From Candidatus Peribacterales bacterium (GTDB taxonomy: Bacteria; Patescibacteriota; Gracilibacteria; Peribacterales; Peribacteraceae), in NCBI GenBank assembly GCA_021731345.1, contig JAKFXO010000095.1, positions 1 through 8,121 of the forward strand: a DNA stretch of 8,121 bases, read 5' to 3'. Positions 1-5,006 of this stretch are shown piece by piece. The notes beneath the pieces were generated by a model. That model was not told where the DNA came from. It worked only from the letters and a program-made list of their open reading frames with translations, and searched no databases. The stretch's first letter is position 1. Each line of letters opens with the position of its first letter. The position numbers and the translations under genes are program-made.

Positions 1-40
1 ATAACATAAAACTACTAAATTAGCGAATTAGGGGATATGC

Positions 41-463
41 TTACGAAGGTAGCGATTCTGCGTACTTCTTAAAGTTATCAAGGATTGCCTGCCAGCCATC
101 GCGTTGCATCTCTACTGGGTTTTCAGTTTCCGTTTCAAACGTTTCGGTGATGATCACTGCACTGTCTTGCTTCGCAAAACTTACCGACACTTTACGGTTA
201 TCTTCGAGGACATATTCCAGTAGCTCGCCGCGTACGATCTTCGTAAACGTTCCGACAAAATCAAATCCGATGCTTCCGTCTTTTGCTTCCATTCGTGAGA
301 GAAATTTTCCGCCCTGCTTCAGGTCAACACTGGCATGACTCGTGTGCCAGTCTGCTGACGCAGCGTTCCACTTCACGATGTGCTCTGGCTTCGTCCAGTA
401 ATCCCACGCGTCGTGTGGTGAAACGTTGACGAGAGCGGTGACGGTGATGGAGGTGTTTGGCAT
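41..463 (-). CDS. SRPBCC / AHSA1-like protein (Bet v1-fold)
   Basis: 140 residues, complete, from ATG (463-461) to TAA. The N-terminal 'SPHDAWDYWTKPEHIVKW' stretch, the 'GGKF..RMEAKDGSIGFDF' strand region and the C-terminal 'GWQAILDNFKKY' helix are characteristic of the AHSA1-like branch of the START/SRPBCC superfamily. These proteins form a helix-grip fold around a hydrophobic cavity. They are cytoplasmic and usually of unknown ligand; the name comes from the Hsp90 co-chaperone Aha1, but bacterial members of this length are not proven chaperone partners. There is no signal peptide or membrane segment, and the length is normal for the single-domain family. It stands alone on the minus strand, divergent from the gene at 666, with its own promoter so close to the ATG that a leaderless mRNA is likely. 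The family call is strong; the function is open. Confidence 0.9.
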   Translation of the reverse strand: MPNTSITVTALVNVSPHDAWDYWTKPEHIVKWNAASADWHTSHASVDLKQGGKFLSRMEAKDGSIGFDFVGTFTKIVRGELLEYVLEDNRKVSVSFAKQDSAVIITETFETETENPVEMQRDGWQAILDNFKKYAESLPS

Positions 464-471
464 AGAGGAGC

Positions 472-501
472 AGTATACGACTTTGCGAAGTCCATTGTGA
501 A
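472..501 (-). promoter_or_regulatory. Sigma-70-type promoter for the SRPBCC gene
   Basis: On the minus strand, TTCACA (501-496, 5/6 to consensus) is followed after 18 nt by TATACT (477-472, 5/6). Only 8 nt separate the -10 box from the ATG at 463, so transcription should begin at or within about 2 nt of the start codon. No Shine-Dalgarno sequence lies in between, consistent with leaderless translation. Confidence 0.6.
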
Positions 502-507
502 TTTGTC

Positions 508-544
508 AAACTTCAAAAAGCGTGAGATATATTCTTTGAAGTTT
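508..544. repeat. 10-bp perfect inverted repeat, candidate operator
   Basis: AAACTTCAAA (508-517) and TTTGAAGTTT (535-544) are exact reverse complements separated by 17 nt. The repeat lies 6 nt beyond the -35 box of the minus-strand SRPBCC gene and about 90 nt upstream of the plus-strand promoter at 632-659. It lies outside both predicted transcripts, so a protein-binding site is more likely than an RNA hairpin. No T-run follows it, which argues against a terminator. Confidence 0.5.
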
Positions 545-585
545 CACAGTGATGTATGAGTGGAGCTCCTTATGGGAGCGTATCG

Positions 586-597
586 CAGAATATTCTG
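586..597. repeat. 12-bp perfect palindrome
   Basis: CAGAATATTCTG is its own reverse complement over all 12 bases. It lies 34 nt upstream of the -35 box of the gene at 666, a plausible place for a dimeric regulator. A small 5-bp stem (GCTCC 565-569 / GGAGC 575-579, loop of 5) sits just upstream. A perfect 12-mer palindrome can arise by chance, so the operator role is only a suggestion. Confidence 0.35.
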
Positions 598-631
598 AAC
601 TACGGTTAGGGTGTGACTCCTGAGGGCAAAG

Positions 632-659
632 TTGACTAAATATCAAAAAGTGATATAAT
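632..659 (+). promoter_or_regulatory. Strong promoter giving a leaderless transcript for the gene at 666
   Basis: TTGACT (632-637, 5/6) and a perfect TATAAT (654-659) are separated by 16 nt, and the -10 box is preceded by TGA, making it an extended -10. Only 6 nt (660-665) separate the -10 box from the ATG at 666, so the expected first transcribed base is the A of the start codon or its neighbour. There is no room for a ribosome binding site. Confidence 0.75.
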
Positions 660-665
660 ATTTTT

Positions 666-1208
666 ATGCAGGAAATGAATAATGAGCGACGGGCAGAAAT
701 GATTGCGGATGGCCTCGCGGAAGTAAGTCTATCTTGGCGAGAGATAGAGGACTGGAATCCTCAGGAGTGCGCTCTAGAAAACATGGATGCTGCAATAGCG
801 GTTATTAAAATAGTAAAAGGAGAACCGCCTGAAGAGGGTTTTGAAGAGCAGAAATTACGGACAAATGGTGTGGTTGGTCGTATCATTAGCCATTTTCTCC
901 AGGTCGCGAATAACAAATTTTCTCCGTTCACCGGGCTTGCGGAAGAACTCGCATCCGATCAGCTTGTGAAGAGAGAGATCGTTGCGATAAGGGATGTGGA
1001 AGTGCAAGAGGCCGTTTTGGATGAGTTGGCTCGTCGTATCACGGAAGCTGCTGAGATGAGAGACGTGCCTGAAATTGATCAATTCGGATGGACACCTGAT
1101 AATAGCAAGCTGGATTTCGAAGTTATGGAACTCGCCTCGGCTTTGATAAGGGAGCGATTCAAAAGGATCTTCAAAAATACTCTTCAGTTTGGAAGAGATG
1201 ATAAATAG
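666..1208 (+). CDS. Hypothetical protein, 180 residues, helical and acidic
   Basis: Complete frame from ATG to TAG. I do not recognise the family. The protein is soluble (no signal peptide, no hydrophobic segment long enough for a membrane helix), rich in Glu, Asp, Arg and Lys, and looks almost entirely alpha-helical, with one Cys. The C-terminus is basic ('RERFKRIFKNTLQFGRDDK'). The start at 666 is supported by the near-consensus promoter ending 6 nt before it; an in-frame ATG at 675 is the alternative. By eye the base composition is lower in G+C than metG or mgtE, which with the isolated position could mean an acquired or lineage-restricted gene. It is divergent from the SRPBCC gene and convergent with tRNA-Gly. 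That the frame is real is likely; no function is proposed. Confidence 0.75.
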   Translation: MQEMNNERRAEMIADGLAEVSLSWREIEDWNPQECALENMDAAIAVIKIVKGEPPEEGFEEQKLRTNGVVGRIISHFLQVANNKFSPFTGLAEELASDQLVKREIVAIRDVEVQEAVLDELARRITEAAEMRDVPEIDQFGWTPDNSKLDFEVMELASALIRERFKRIFKNTLQFGRDDK

Positions 1209-1219
1209 AGGAATCGTCT

Positions 1220-1239
1220 AAAATAACAGTCTTTTATTT
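1220..1239. terminator. Weak AT-only hairpin between convergent units
   Basis: AAATAA and TTATTT near 1221-1239 can pair around a short loop, and both strands then read into a T-rich stretch. It lies between the stop of the gene at 1208 and the CCA end of tRNA-Gly and could serve either direction, but a stem with no G-C pairs is poor evidence. Confidence 0.2.
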
Positions 1240-1312
1240 GGAGCGGGTAGCGAGAATCGAACTCGCGTCTGCGCCATGGCAAGGCGCCGTACTACCATTG
1301 TACGATACCCGC
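1239..1312 (-). tRNA. tRNA-Gly, anticodon GCC, CCA encoded
   Basis: Read on the minus strand from 1312, the whole cloverleaf folds. The acceptor stem is GCGGGTA/TACCCGC (7 of 7 pairs). The D-arm is GTAC/GTAC with a 7-base loop. The anticodon stem is GCGCC/GGCGC with loop TTGCCAT, so the anticodon is GCC. The variable loop has 4 bases, and the T-arm is GCGAG/CTCGC with loop TTCGATT. The discriminator is T, followed by a genome-encoded CCA (1241-1239). It decodes GGC/GGT glycine codons. It is the last element of a minus-strand run after the DUF1232 gene, with a possible promoter and terminator hairpin immediately upstream. Confidence 0.97.
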
Positions 1313-1314
1313 GG

Positions 1315-1358
1315 AAAAAAAGAGCCTCTGGATGCTACAGAAGACAGTTCAAAGAGGC
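1315..1358 (-). terminator. Possible intrinsic terminator after the DUF1232 gene
   Basis: On the minus strand, GCCTCT (1358-1353) can pair with AGAGGC (1329-1324) across a 23-nt loop, followed almost at once by seven Ts (1321-1315). The run of Ts ends two bases before the mature 5' end of tRNA-Gly. The long loop weakens the case. The same bases overlap a candidate promoter for the tRNA, so the two readings compete. Confidence 0.4.
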
Positions 1359-1360
1359 AA
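1332..1360 (-). promoter_or_regulatory. Candidate promoter for tRNA-Gly
   Basis: On the minus strand, TTGCCT (1360-1355, 4/6) and TAGCAT (1337-1332, 4/6) are exactly 17 nt apart, which would start transcription roughly 15 nt upstream of the mature tRNA. The boxes are mediocre and lie inside the possible terminator stem, so this is tentative. Confidence 0.3.
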
Positions 1361-1378
1361 GACGCACCAAAAATCGTC

Positions 1379-1660
1379 TCAGAGGGGCTTCACATCGATG
1401 ATATCTCTAGAGCGCTCCATCTCCGCTCTGAGGGCTTTTGTAGCGCTTAGGAAGAACAATACAGCTGTGACGATGATCGCTGCATCGTCCATCTCTCCTA
1501 CAATTGGCAAAAAGTCTGGAATGAAGTCGATCGGCATAATGCCGTACAGCAACCCTCCACCAAGCAGAGCCTTGGCAGAAAATGGCGTGCGTTTATGAAA
1601 GACAACCGACAGCGCGATCTTTGTTTTATCCCACAAACTCAATGGACGTTGATACGGCAT
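1379..1660 (-). CDS. DUF1232 / YkvA-family small membrane protein
   Basis: 93 residues from ATG (1660-1658) to TGA. The family signature is intact: Tyr39, Pro43, Asp45, Pro48-Asp49, Pro52, Gly55 and the Asp58-Asp59 pair in the pattern YxxxPxDxxPDxxPxxGxxDD. Hydrophobic stretches on either side (about 30-43 and 60-73) suggest membrane association. The biochemical role of DUF1232 is not known to me. The frame stays open back to 1765, but that extension would overlap the end of the TfoX-like gene and has a Cys/His-rich, unprotein-like composition; Met36 of it (1660) directly precedes conserved sequence and leaves a 17-nt gap to the upstream stop. Probably co-transcribed with the TfoX-like gene. 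Confidence 0.85.
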   Translation of the reverse strand: MPYQRPLSLWDKTKIALSVVFHKRTPFSAKALLGGGLLYGIMPIDFIPDFLPIVGEMDDAAIIVTAVLFFLSATKALRAEMERSRDIIDVKPL

Positions 1661-1677
1661 GCAGTGAGTATACCTGC

Positions 1678-2007
1678 TTATTCCTTCCTCTTCTTTGGCT
1701 TGGGTGCAGGTAATGCAGCGGCTGTGATGCGAATGAGTTCCGTGAGCCACGCACGGTCTTCCCATTTATTTTCTTCAATAAGAAGAAATGGTTTCGACCC
1801 CGGATACGGGGGAGCCTCTTCCGGATTCTCAGCATACGTCTTCCCTGCATCTGTTGGTTTCACGAATAGTTTGTCATCGCAGATAAGTGCCACAACTTTT
1901 TCGTTGCAGTACAGCGCGTACTCTCCGAACATTTTTTTGTGTCGCACAGCACCTGCGTCAGAGACTTGCTCTGTCAGAAAGTCTGCGGTTTCTTGACGCG
2001 TTGCCAT
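1678..2007 (-). CDS. TfoX N-terminal-domain protein
   Basis: 109 residues, ATG (2007-2005) to TAA. The opening 'MATRQETADF' and the core 'KKMFGEYALY..EKVVALICDDKLFVKPT' (about residues 24-52), then 'PPYPGSKPFLLIE', are typical of the TfoX_N domain. The helix-hairpin C-terminal half of full TfoX/Sxy competence regulators is absent; the protein ends in a basic Lys/Arg/Pro tail. Stand-alone TfoX_N proteins of this size are common across bacteria and should not be read as proven competence activators. It is the first gene of a probable minus-strand pair with the DUF1232 gene 17 nt downstream, and is divergent from mgtE. I see no convincing Shine-Dalgarno; TATAAA about 25 nt upstream of the start might be part of its promoter, without a clear -35. 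Confidence 0.88.
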   Translation of the reverse strand: MATRQETADFLTEQVSDAGAVRHKKMFGEYALYCNEKVVALICDDKLFVKPTDAGKTYAENPEEAPPYPGSKPFLLIEENKWEDRAWLTELIRITAAALPAPKPKKRKE

Positions 2008-2136
2008 GCAAGAGGGGAATGGCAGTACTTTATATTAGCTCGCTACAGACGCACATGTTTTTCGGCTTATGAACGCTCACAACCCTTTTCTTTTTTTTCA
2101 GCCAAGAGTATACCGGATAGGACTTCCGTCAGCCTT
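2008..2136. other. Divergent intergenic region, no clear promoter pair
   Basis: 129 bases between the TfoX-like gene and mgtE. It contains a TATATT/AATATA core near 2031-2036, TATACC at 2109-2114 (a possible -10 for mgtE) and a pyrimidine tract at about 2083-2099. None has a convincing -35 partner. It looks too small for an M-box Mg2+ riboswitch and I see no such fold. Confidence 0.4.
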
Positions 2137-3465
2137 ATGAAGGAAAAGCTACTTACAAAGGCCGATGCCTTGCTTGGCAAAAAGCAAGACAACGAACTGA
2201 GGCAACTTTTGAGTGGTCAGGACTTTCACGTCATTGCGCAGGTTGTGGACAGTTTGACGCACGGAAAAAGAAAAACGTTTGCATTACTCCCTCCCGAGAA
2301 ACAGGCCGAGGTAGCCCTCGCGCTGAATGAGGATAGCAAGAAGCGCATCTTCCCACGGCTTTCTGATGCGGTCGTTGCGCGGTTTCTCCATTTCAATGAC
2401 GAAGATGATGCGACCGATATCCTGCAGTATCTATCGTCAGCACGTCGCAATTCCATTCTTCTTTCCATGAAGGAGGAAAAGCGTCGCAAGATTGAAAAAC
2501 TTCTGCGCTTCGGCTCCGAGACCGCTGGTGGTCTGATGGATTTGAACTTCATCATCATTCGTCCGTCGTACACATTTCACGAGGTGATGGAAAAAGTGCA
2601 GCGGCATGTGGAAGGGAAGCGCGACATGCCGACGGTGCTCGTCATTAGTGAGTCGGGGATTGTCGAAGGATTTATTCCTGAACGCGTTCTCTTGTTCCCA
2701 CCGCAGAATGCAAAGGTTGTCGATCAGATGATTCCGCTTACGGTTGTATCGCACAAAGTTGACCGTGAAAAAGTCATGCAACTCATGTCCAAAACACGAT
2801 CGGAATTGCTCTGTGTTGTGGATGAAAATGAACAGGTTCTTGGCATCATCCATTTGCGCGACCTCATGAAAGTAGCGCAAGCAGAAGCCACGGAAGACAT
2901 CTATCGCTTCGCGGGTGTGGACGTAGATGAACATGCGCTCGACCCCGTGCTGAGCAAAGTGAAGCGGAGATATAACTGGCTCCTCATCAACTTGCTGACA
3001 GCATTTCTTGCAGCATTTGTTGTCTCGCGTTTCGAGGATACGATTTCTCGCTTTGCGATTCTGGCGGCGTACATGCCGATCGTTGCAGGTATGGGAGGAA
3101 ATACTGCCACGCAAGCACTCGCCGTTGTTGTCCGAGGTCTTGCCATGGGGGATATCGGATGGTCGAAGGCCAAGCGAGTCGTGTTCAAGGAAGCGTGTGC
3201 TGGAACCATCAATGGTGTGATCACCGGTTTTTGCGCTGCACTTGTTTCTGGTTACTTCGGAGCACCACTTATCCTTGGCGTTATCTTGGCTGCGGCCATG
3301 ATCATCAACCTCTTCGTTGCCGGATTCTTTGGCGCTCTTATTCCGTTCGTTCTCAAGCGCCTCAAGATCGACCCAGCTATTGCTAGTAGTGTCTTCGTGA
3401 CCACGACCACTGACGTCTGCGGTTTCTTGGCTTTCCTCGGCCTTGCGACCATTTTCATGGGTTAG
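2137..3465 (+). CDS. mgtE: MgtE-family magnesium channel/transporter
   Basis: 442 residues, close to the usual length of about 450. The protein is a homodimeric cytoplasmic-membrane Mg2+ channel gated by intracellular Mg2+. Domains: a helical MgtE N domain (about 15-120); 'SETAGGLM' (127-134) leading into two CBS domains (about 128-190 and 191-250) that sense Mg2+; a plug-helix region around 255-278; then five membrane helices (about 281-440). The signature PIVAGMGGNTATQ (314-326) is intact, and Asp426 in 'TTTTDVCGF' corresponds to the pore aspartate of the family. The frame is open back to 1939, but the extra 66 residues cross the promoter region and overlap the divergent TfoX-like gene; ATG 2137 gives a normal N-terminus. 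Only a weak AGGA 15 nt upstream is visible as a ribosome site. Apparently a single-gene unit. Confidence 0.95.
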   Translation: MKEKLLTKADALLGKKQDNELRQLLSGQDFHVIAQVVDSLTHGKRKTFALLPPEKQAEVALALNEDSKKRIFPRLSDAVVARFLHFNDEDDATDILQYLSSARRNSILLSMKEEKRRKIEKLLRFGSETAGGLMDLNFIIIRPSYTFHEVMEKVQRHVEGKRDMPTVLVISESGIVEGFIPERVLLFPPQNAKVVDQMIPLTVVSHKVDREKVMQLMSKTRSELLCVVDENEQVLGIIHLRDLMKVAQAEATEDIYRFAGVDVDEHALDPVLSKVKRRYNWLLINLLTAFLAAFVVSRFEDTISRFAILAAYMPIVAGMGGNTATQALAVVVRGLAMGDIGWSKAKRVVFKEACAGTINGVITGFCAALVSGYFGAPLILGVILAAAMIINLFVAGFFGALIPFVLKRLKIDPAIASSVFVTTTTDVCGFLAFLGLATIFMG

Positions 3466-3521
3466 AAGGGGTTACCGTGGCGTCTAGCCTTCCCGACTGT
3501 GTTTTTGGGCATGTCCCGACA

Positions 3522-3550
3522 TTGTAATTTTGGCTTCAGTGTGGTAAAAT
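3522..3550 (+). promoter_or_regulatory. Promoter of the pilin-like operon
   Basis: TTGTAA (3522-3527, 4/6) and TAAAAT (3545-3550, 5/6) are 17 nt apart, and TGG precedes the -10 box, making it an extended -10. The ATG at 3561 follows after 10 nt, so the leader should be about 3-4 nt, too short for a Shine-Dalgarno site. No strong terminator is visible between mgtE and this promoter, so some read-through from mgtE is possible. Confidence 0.6.
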
Positions 3551-3560
3551 AATTGGATTT

Positions 3561-3989
3561 ATGTCCATTAAATTTTGCCGTCGGCTTTTGGTCATTGGGG
3601 CGTTCGTTCTGTTTGTGCAGACCGCTCATGCTGCATGTGCGCCGGATGAGCAGCCTTGCGGAACGCTGTGTATCGATGCGCGCCAGCTTTGTATCCTCGA
3701 GCCGGTACCCGGTGGTCCTCAGGTCGTGAACCCTGGAGGGGCTCCACTCGCTGTCTTCTTTGGCTATGTGAACTCCGGACTTTGGCAGTGGGCATTCATG
3801 ATGGGGGTTGCGATTGCCGTGCTCAATGGCACCATCGGAGGATTGCAGATCGTCATGAGTAACGGTGACAGCGGCAAAGTAGATGCTGGAAAGACCCGCT
3901 TCATATCGTCCACGCTCGGACTTGTCATGCTACTTCTTGCAGGAGTGATTTTAGAATTCATCAACCCAATTGGCTTCGACGCTATATGA
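3561..3989 (+). CDS. Exported pilin-like membrane protein 1 (two helices, Cys-rich N-terminus)
   Basis: 142 residues. A classical signal peptide (1-24, cleavage after Ala-His-Ala) is followed by an extracytoplasmic segment with Cys26, Cys33, Cys37 and Cys44 (pattern C-x6-C-x3-C-x6-C), then a Pro/Gly linker and two membrane helices (about 74-99 and 114-135). Between the helices is a short polar loop, 'SNGDSGKVDAGK' (100-111). Signal peptide, two helices and a small Gly/Lys loop match TrbC/VirB2-type pilins and, more closely, the pilin-like proteins common in Patescibacteria (T4SS_pilin family). It is first in a three-gene operon; its TGA overlaps the next ATG in an ATGA junction. The cysteines could form two disulfides outside the membrane. 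Pilin-like topology is seen directly; assembly into a pilus is inferred, since no VirB4/VirB6-type partner is in the window. Confidence 0.8.
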   Translation: MSIKFCRRLLVIGAFVLFVQTAHAACAPDEQPCGTLCIDARQLCILEPVPGGPQVVNPGGAPLAVFFGYVNSGLWQWAFMMGVAIAVLNGTIGGLQIVMSNGDSGKVDAGKTRFISSTLGLVMLLLAGVILEFINPIGFDAI

Positions 3990-4597
3990 AGAAATATCTC
4001 GTTCCAGCATTGGCAGCATTTGTTCTTGCAGTTATCCCGCATGCAGCACAGGCACAGCTCTGGATTTACTGTGGAGGACTTCCGAGCTGCGGCCCGGGAT
4101 TCACGGAGCATTTCTCGAGCGCGCTCAACTTGCTCCTCGATCGTTTCCCGAACTACGTCTACATGCTCGGCGTGCTGTTTATCATGATTGGAGGCGTCTA
4201 CATGGTCATCAGCGCAGGTGATGCGGAGAAGGTTACGAAGGGAAAGAATACGATCATCTGGGCAGTCATCGGAATTTTTGTCATGCAGTTTGCAGACACG
4301 GTCGTGAATTTCATCATCATCCCGGAAGTGAATACGAGAAACGGTGCGACGGATCTTGTGGCGTCCATCACGATCACGCTCATCAACGATATTCTCATCC
4401 TCATCTACATCGGAGTACTCGTTGTCGCGGTCATCAGTGGTATGCGCATGGTGCTCGCGTTTGGTAAAGAAGAGGAATTTAAGAAAGGCAAAGATGGTCT
4501 CTTTTGGGCCGCTGTAGGAGCCATCATCATCAACCTCGCACAGGCCATCGCAAACGTTTTCTGTCTTACGTACCCCGGAGAATGTTACATCGCCTAG
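3986..4597 (+). CDS. Exported pilin-like membrane protein 2 (four helices, tandem duplication)
   Basis: 203 residues, starting within the ATGA overlap with gene 1. Signal peptide 1-23 (cleavage after Ala-Gln-Ala); Cys29 and Cys35 (C-x5-C) just behind it. Four membrane helices lie at about 57-77, 88-112, 130-157 and 171-193. The two helix pairs look like copies of one unit: 'GDAEKVTKGKNTIIWAVIG' (78-96) corresponds to 'GKEEEFKKGKDGLFWAAVG' (160-178), each preceded by a Gly-Val-Leu helix and followed by a helix rich in Ile/Val, Ala and Asn. The C-terminus carries Cys193 and Cys200. This is twice the usual two-helix pilin unit and unlike a standard VirB2. It may be a membrane-resident scaffold or a double pilin; function is inferred from the motif and operon only. 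Confidence 0.8.
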   Translation: MKKYLVPALAAFVLAVIPHAAQAQLWIYCGGLPSCGPGFTEHFSSALNLLLDRFPNYVYMLGVLFIMIGGVYMVISAGDAEKVTKGKNTIIWAVIGIFVMQFADTVVNFIIIPEVNTRNGATDLVASITITLINDILILIYIGVLVVAVISGMRMVLAFGKEEEFKKGKDGLFWAAVGAIIINLAQAIANVFCLTYPGECYIA

Positions 4598-4947
4598 CCG
4601 CCACCCTTATCGGCATCCTCATTCCGACTGCTGCACACGCGCAGTACCACATCACGAATACGGGTTGGAACTGCCAAGGCTTTTTGTATTGTAACGGCGG
4701 CGCACCACCGACGAATATTGTTGTCATCATTACGATGAATATCATTAGTGGTGTCTCTGCTTTCATTGGCGCCCTCGCTGTTGTGATCTTTTTCTATGGT
4801 GCCATTCGTATGGCGGCGTCTCAGGGGCAGGAGGGCAAGGAAGCTGGTAAGAAAGCACTTATTTGGGCGTCTTTCGGACTTGCTGCCGCACTTCTCACAG
4901 GCGCGATCATCGCGTACGTCAACGACTACATCTACGCCATTGCCTAA
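4582..4947 (+). CDS. Exported pilin-like membrane protein 3 (two helices)
   Basis: 121 residues. Signal peptide 1-20 (cleavage after Ala-His-Ala), Cys31 and Cys37 (C-x5-C, as in protein 2), helices at about 46-74 and 92-113. The connecting loop 'SQGQEGKEAGKKALIWA' (80-96) is the clearest copy of the pilin-like motif in the operon. The frame is open to 4504, but only ATG 4582 gives an intact signal peptide directly at the N-terminus. This start lies inside gene 2, overlapping it by 16 nt; a GGAG stands one base before the ATG, too close for ordinary Shine-Dalgarno use, so translational coupling to gene 2 is likely. Mature mass and two-helix layout are closest to a TrbC/VirB2-type major pilin. 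Role inferred. Confidence 0.8.
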   Translation: MLHRLAATLIGILIPTAAHAQYHITNTGWNCQGFLYCNGGAPPTNIVVIITMNIISGVSAFIGALAVVIFFYGAIRMAASQGQEGKEAGKKALIWASFGLAAALLTGAIIAYVNDYIYAIA

Positions 4948-4987
4948 AGTAGGGGCTGAGCTTTGAGACGTTTTTTTGGCGTGAATC

Positions 4988-4996
4988 TGCTACGAT
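4988..4996 (+). promoter_or_regulatory. Candidate extended -10 for metG
   Basis: TGC followed by TACGAT (4991-4996, 4/6) ends 10 nt before the metG ATG. The nearest -35-like sequence, TTGAGA (4963-4968), is 22 nt upstream of the hexamer and too far for normal spacing. The position relative to the ATG matches the other promoters in this window. Confidence 0.35.
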
Positions 4997-5006
4997 CGTT
5001 GCGATC

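Noticed and set aside
504..509. TTGACA on the minus strand as the -35 for the SRPBCC gene
   Set aside because: It is 26 nt from the TATACT box and has no -10-like sequence at 16-18 nt; TTCACA at 501-496 is correctly spaced.
1238..1450. Plus-strand open frame across the tRNA
   Set aside because: It runs through the antisense of tRNA-Gly and of the DUF1232 gene.
1661..1765. 35-residue upstream extension of the DUF1232 protein
   Set aside because: It overlaps the 3' end of the TfoX-like gene and contains Cys/His-rich sequence unrelated to the family.
1678..2007. TfoX-domain protein as a competence regulator controlling the pilin-like operon
   Set aside because: Only the N-terminal domain is present and there is no shared regulatory site with the operon; the link would be guesswork.
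1939..2136. N-terminal extension of mgtE by 66 residues
   Set aside because: It overlaps the divergent TfoX-like gene and the intergenic region, is Cys/Arg-rich and has no MgtE similarity; ATG 2137 gives a normal family N-terminus.
2437..3114. Long open frame on the minus strand inside mgtE
   Set aside because: It is antisense to a clearly recognised MgtE, is rich in His, Cys and Arg, and resembles no protein family; it is a shadow frame.
4504..4581. 26-residue extension of pilin-like protein 3
   Set aside because: It would bury the signal peptide behind an Arg/His-rich stretch read from another frame of gene 2.
4963..4977. Terminator after the pilin-like operon
   Set aside because: There is a run of seven Ts at 4971-4977 but no stable stem immediately before it.
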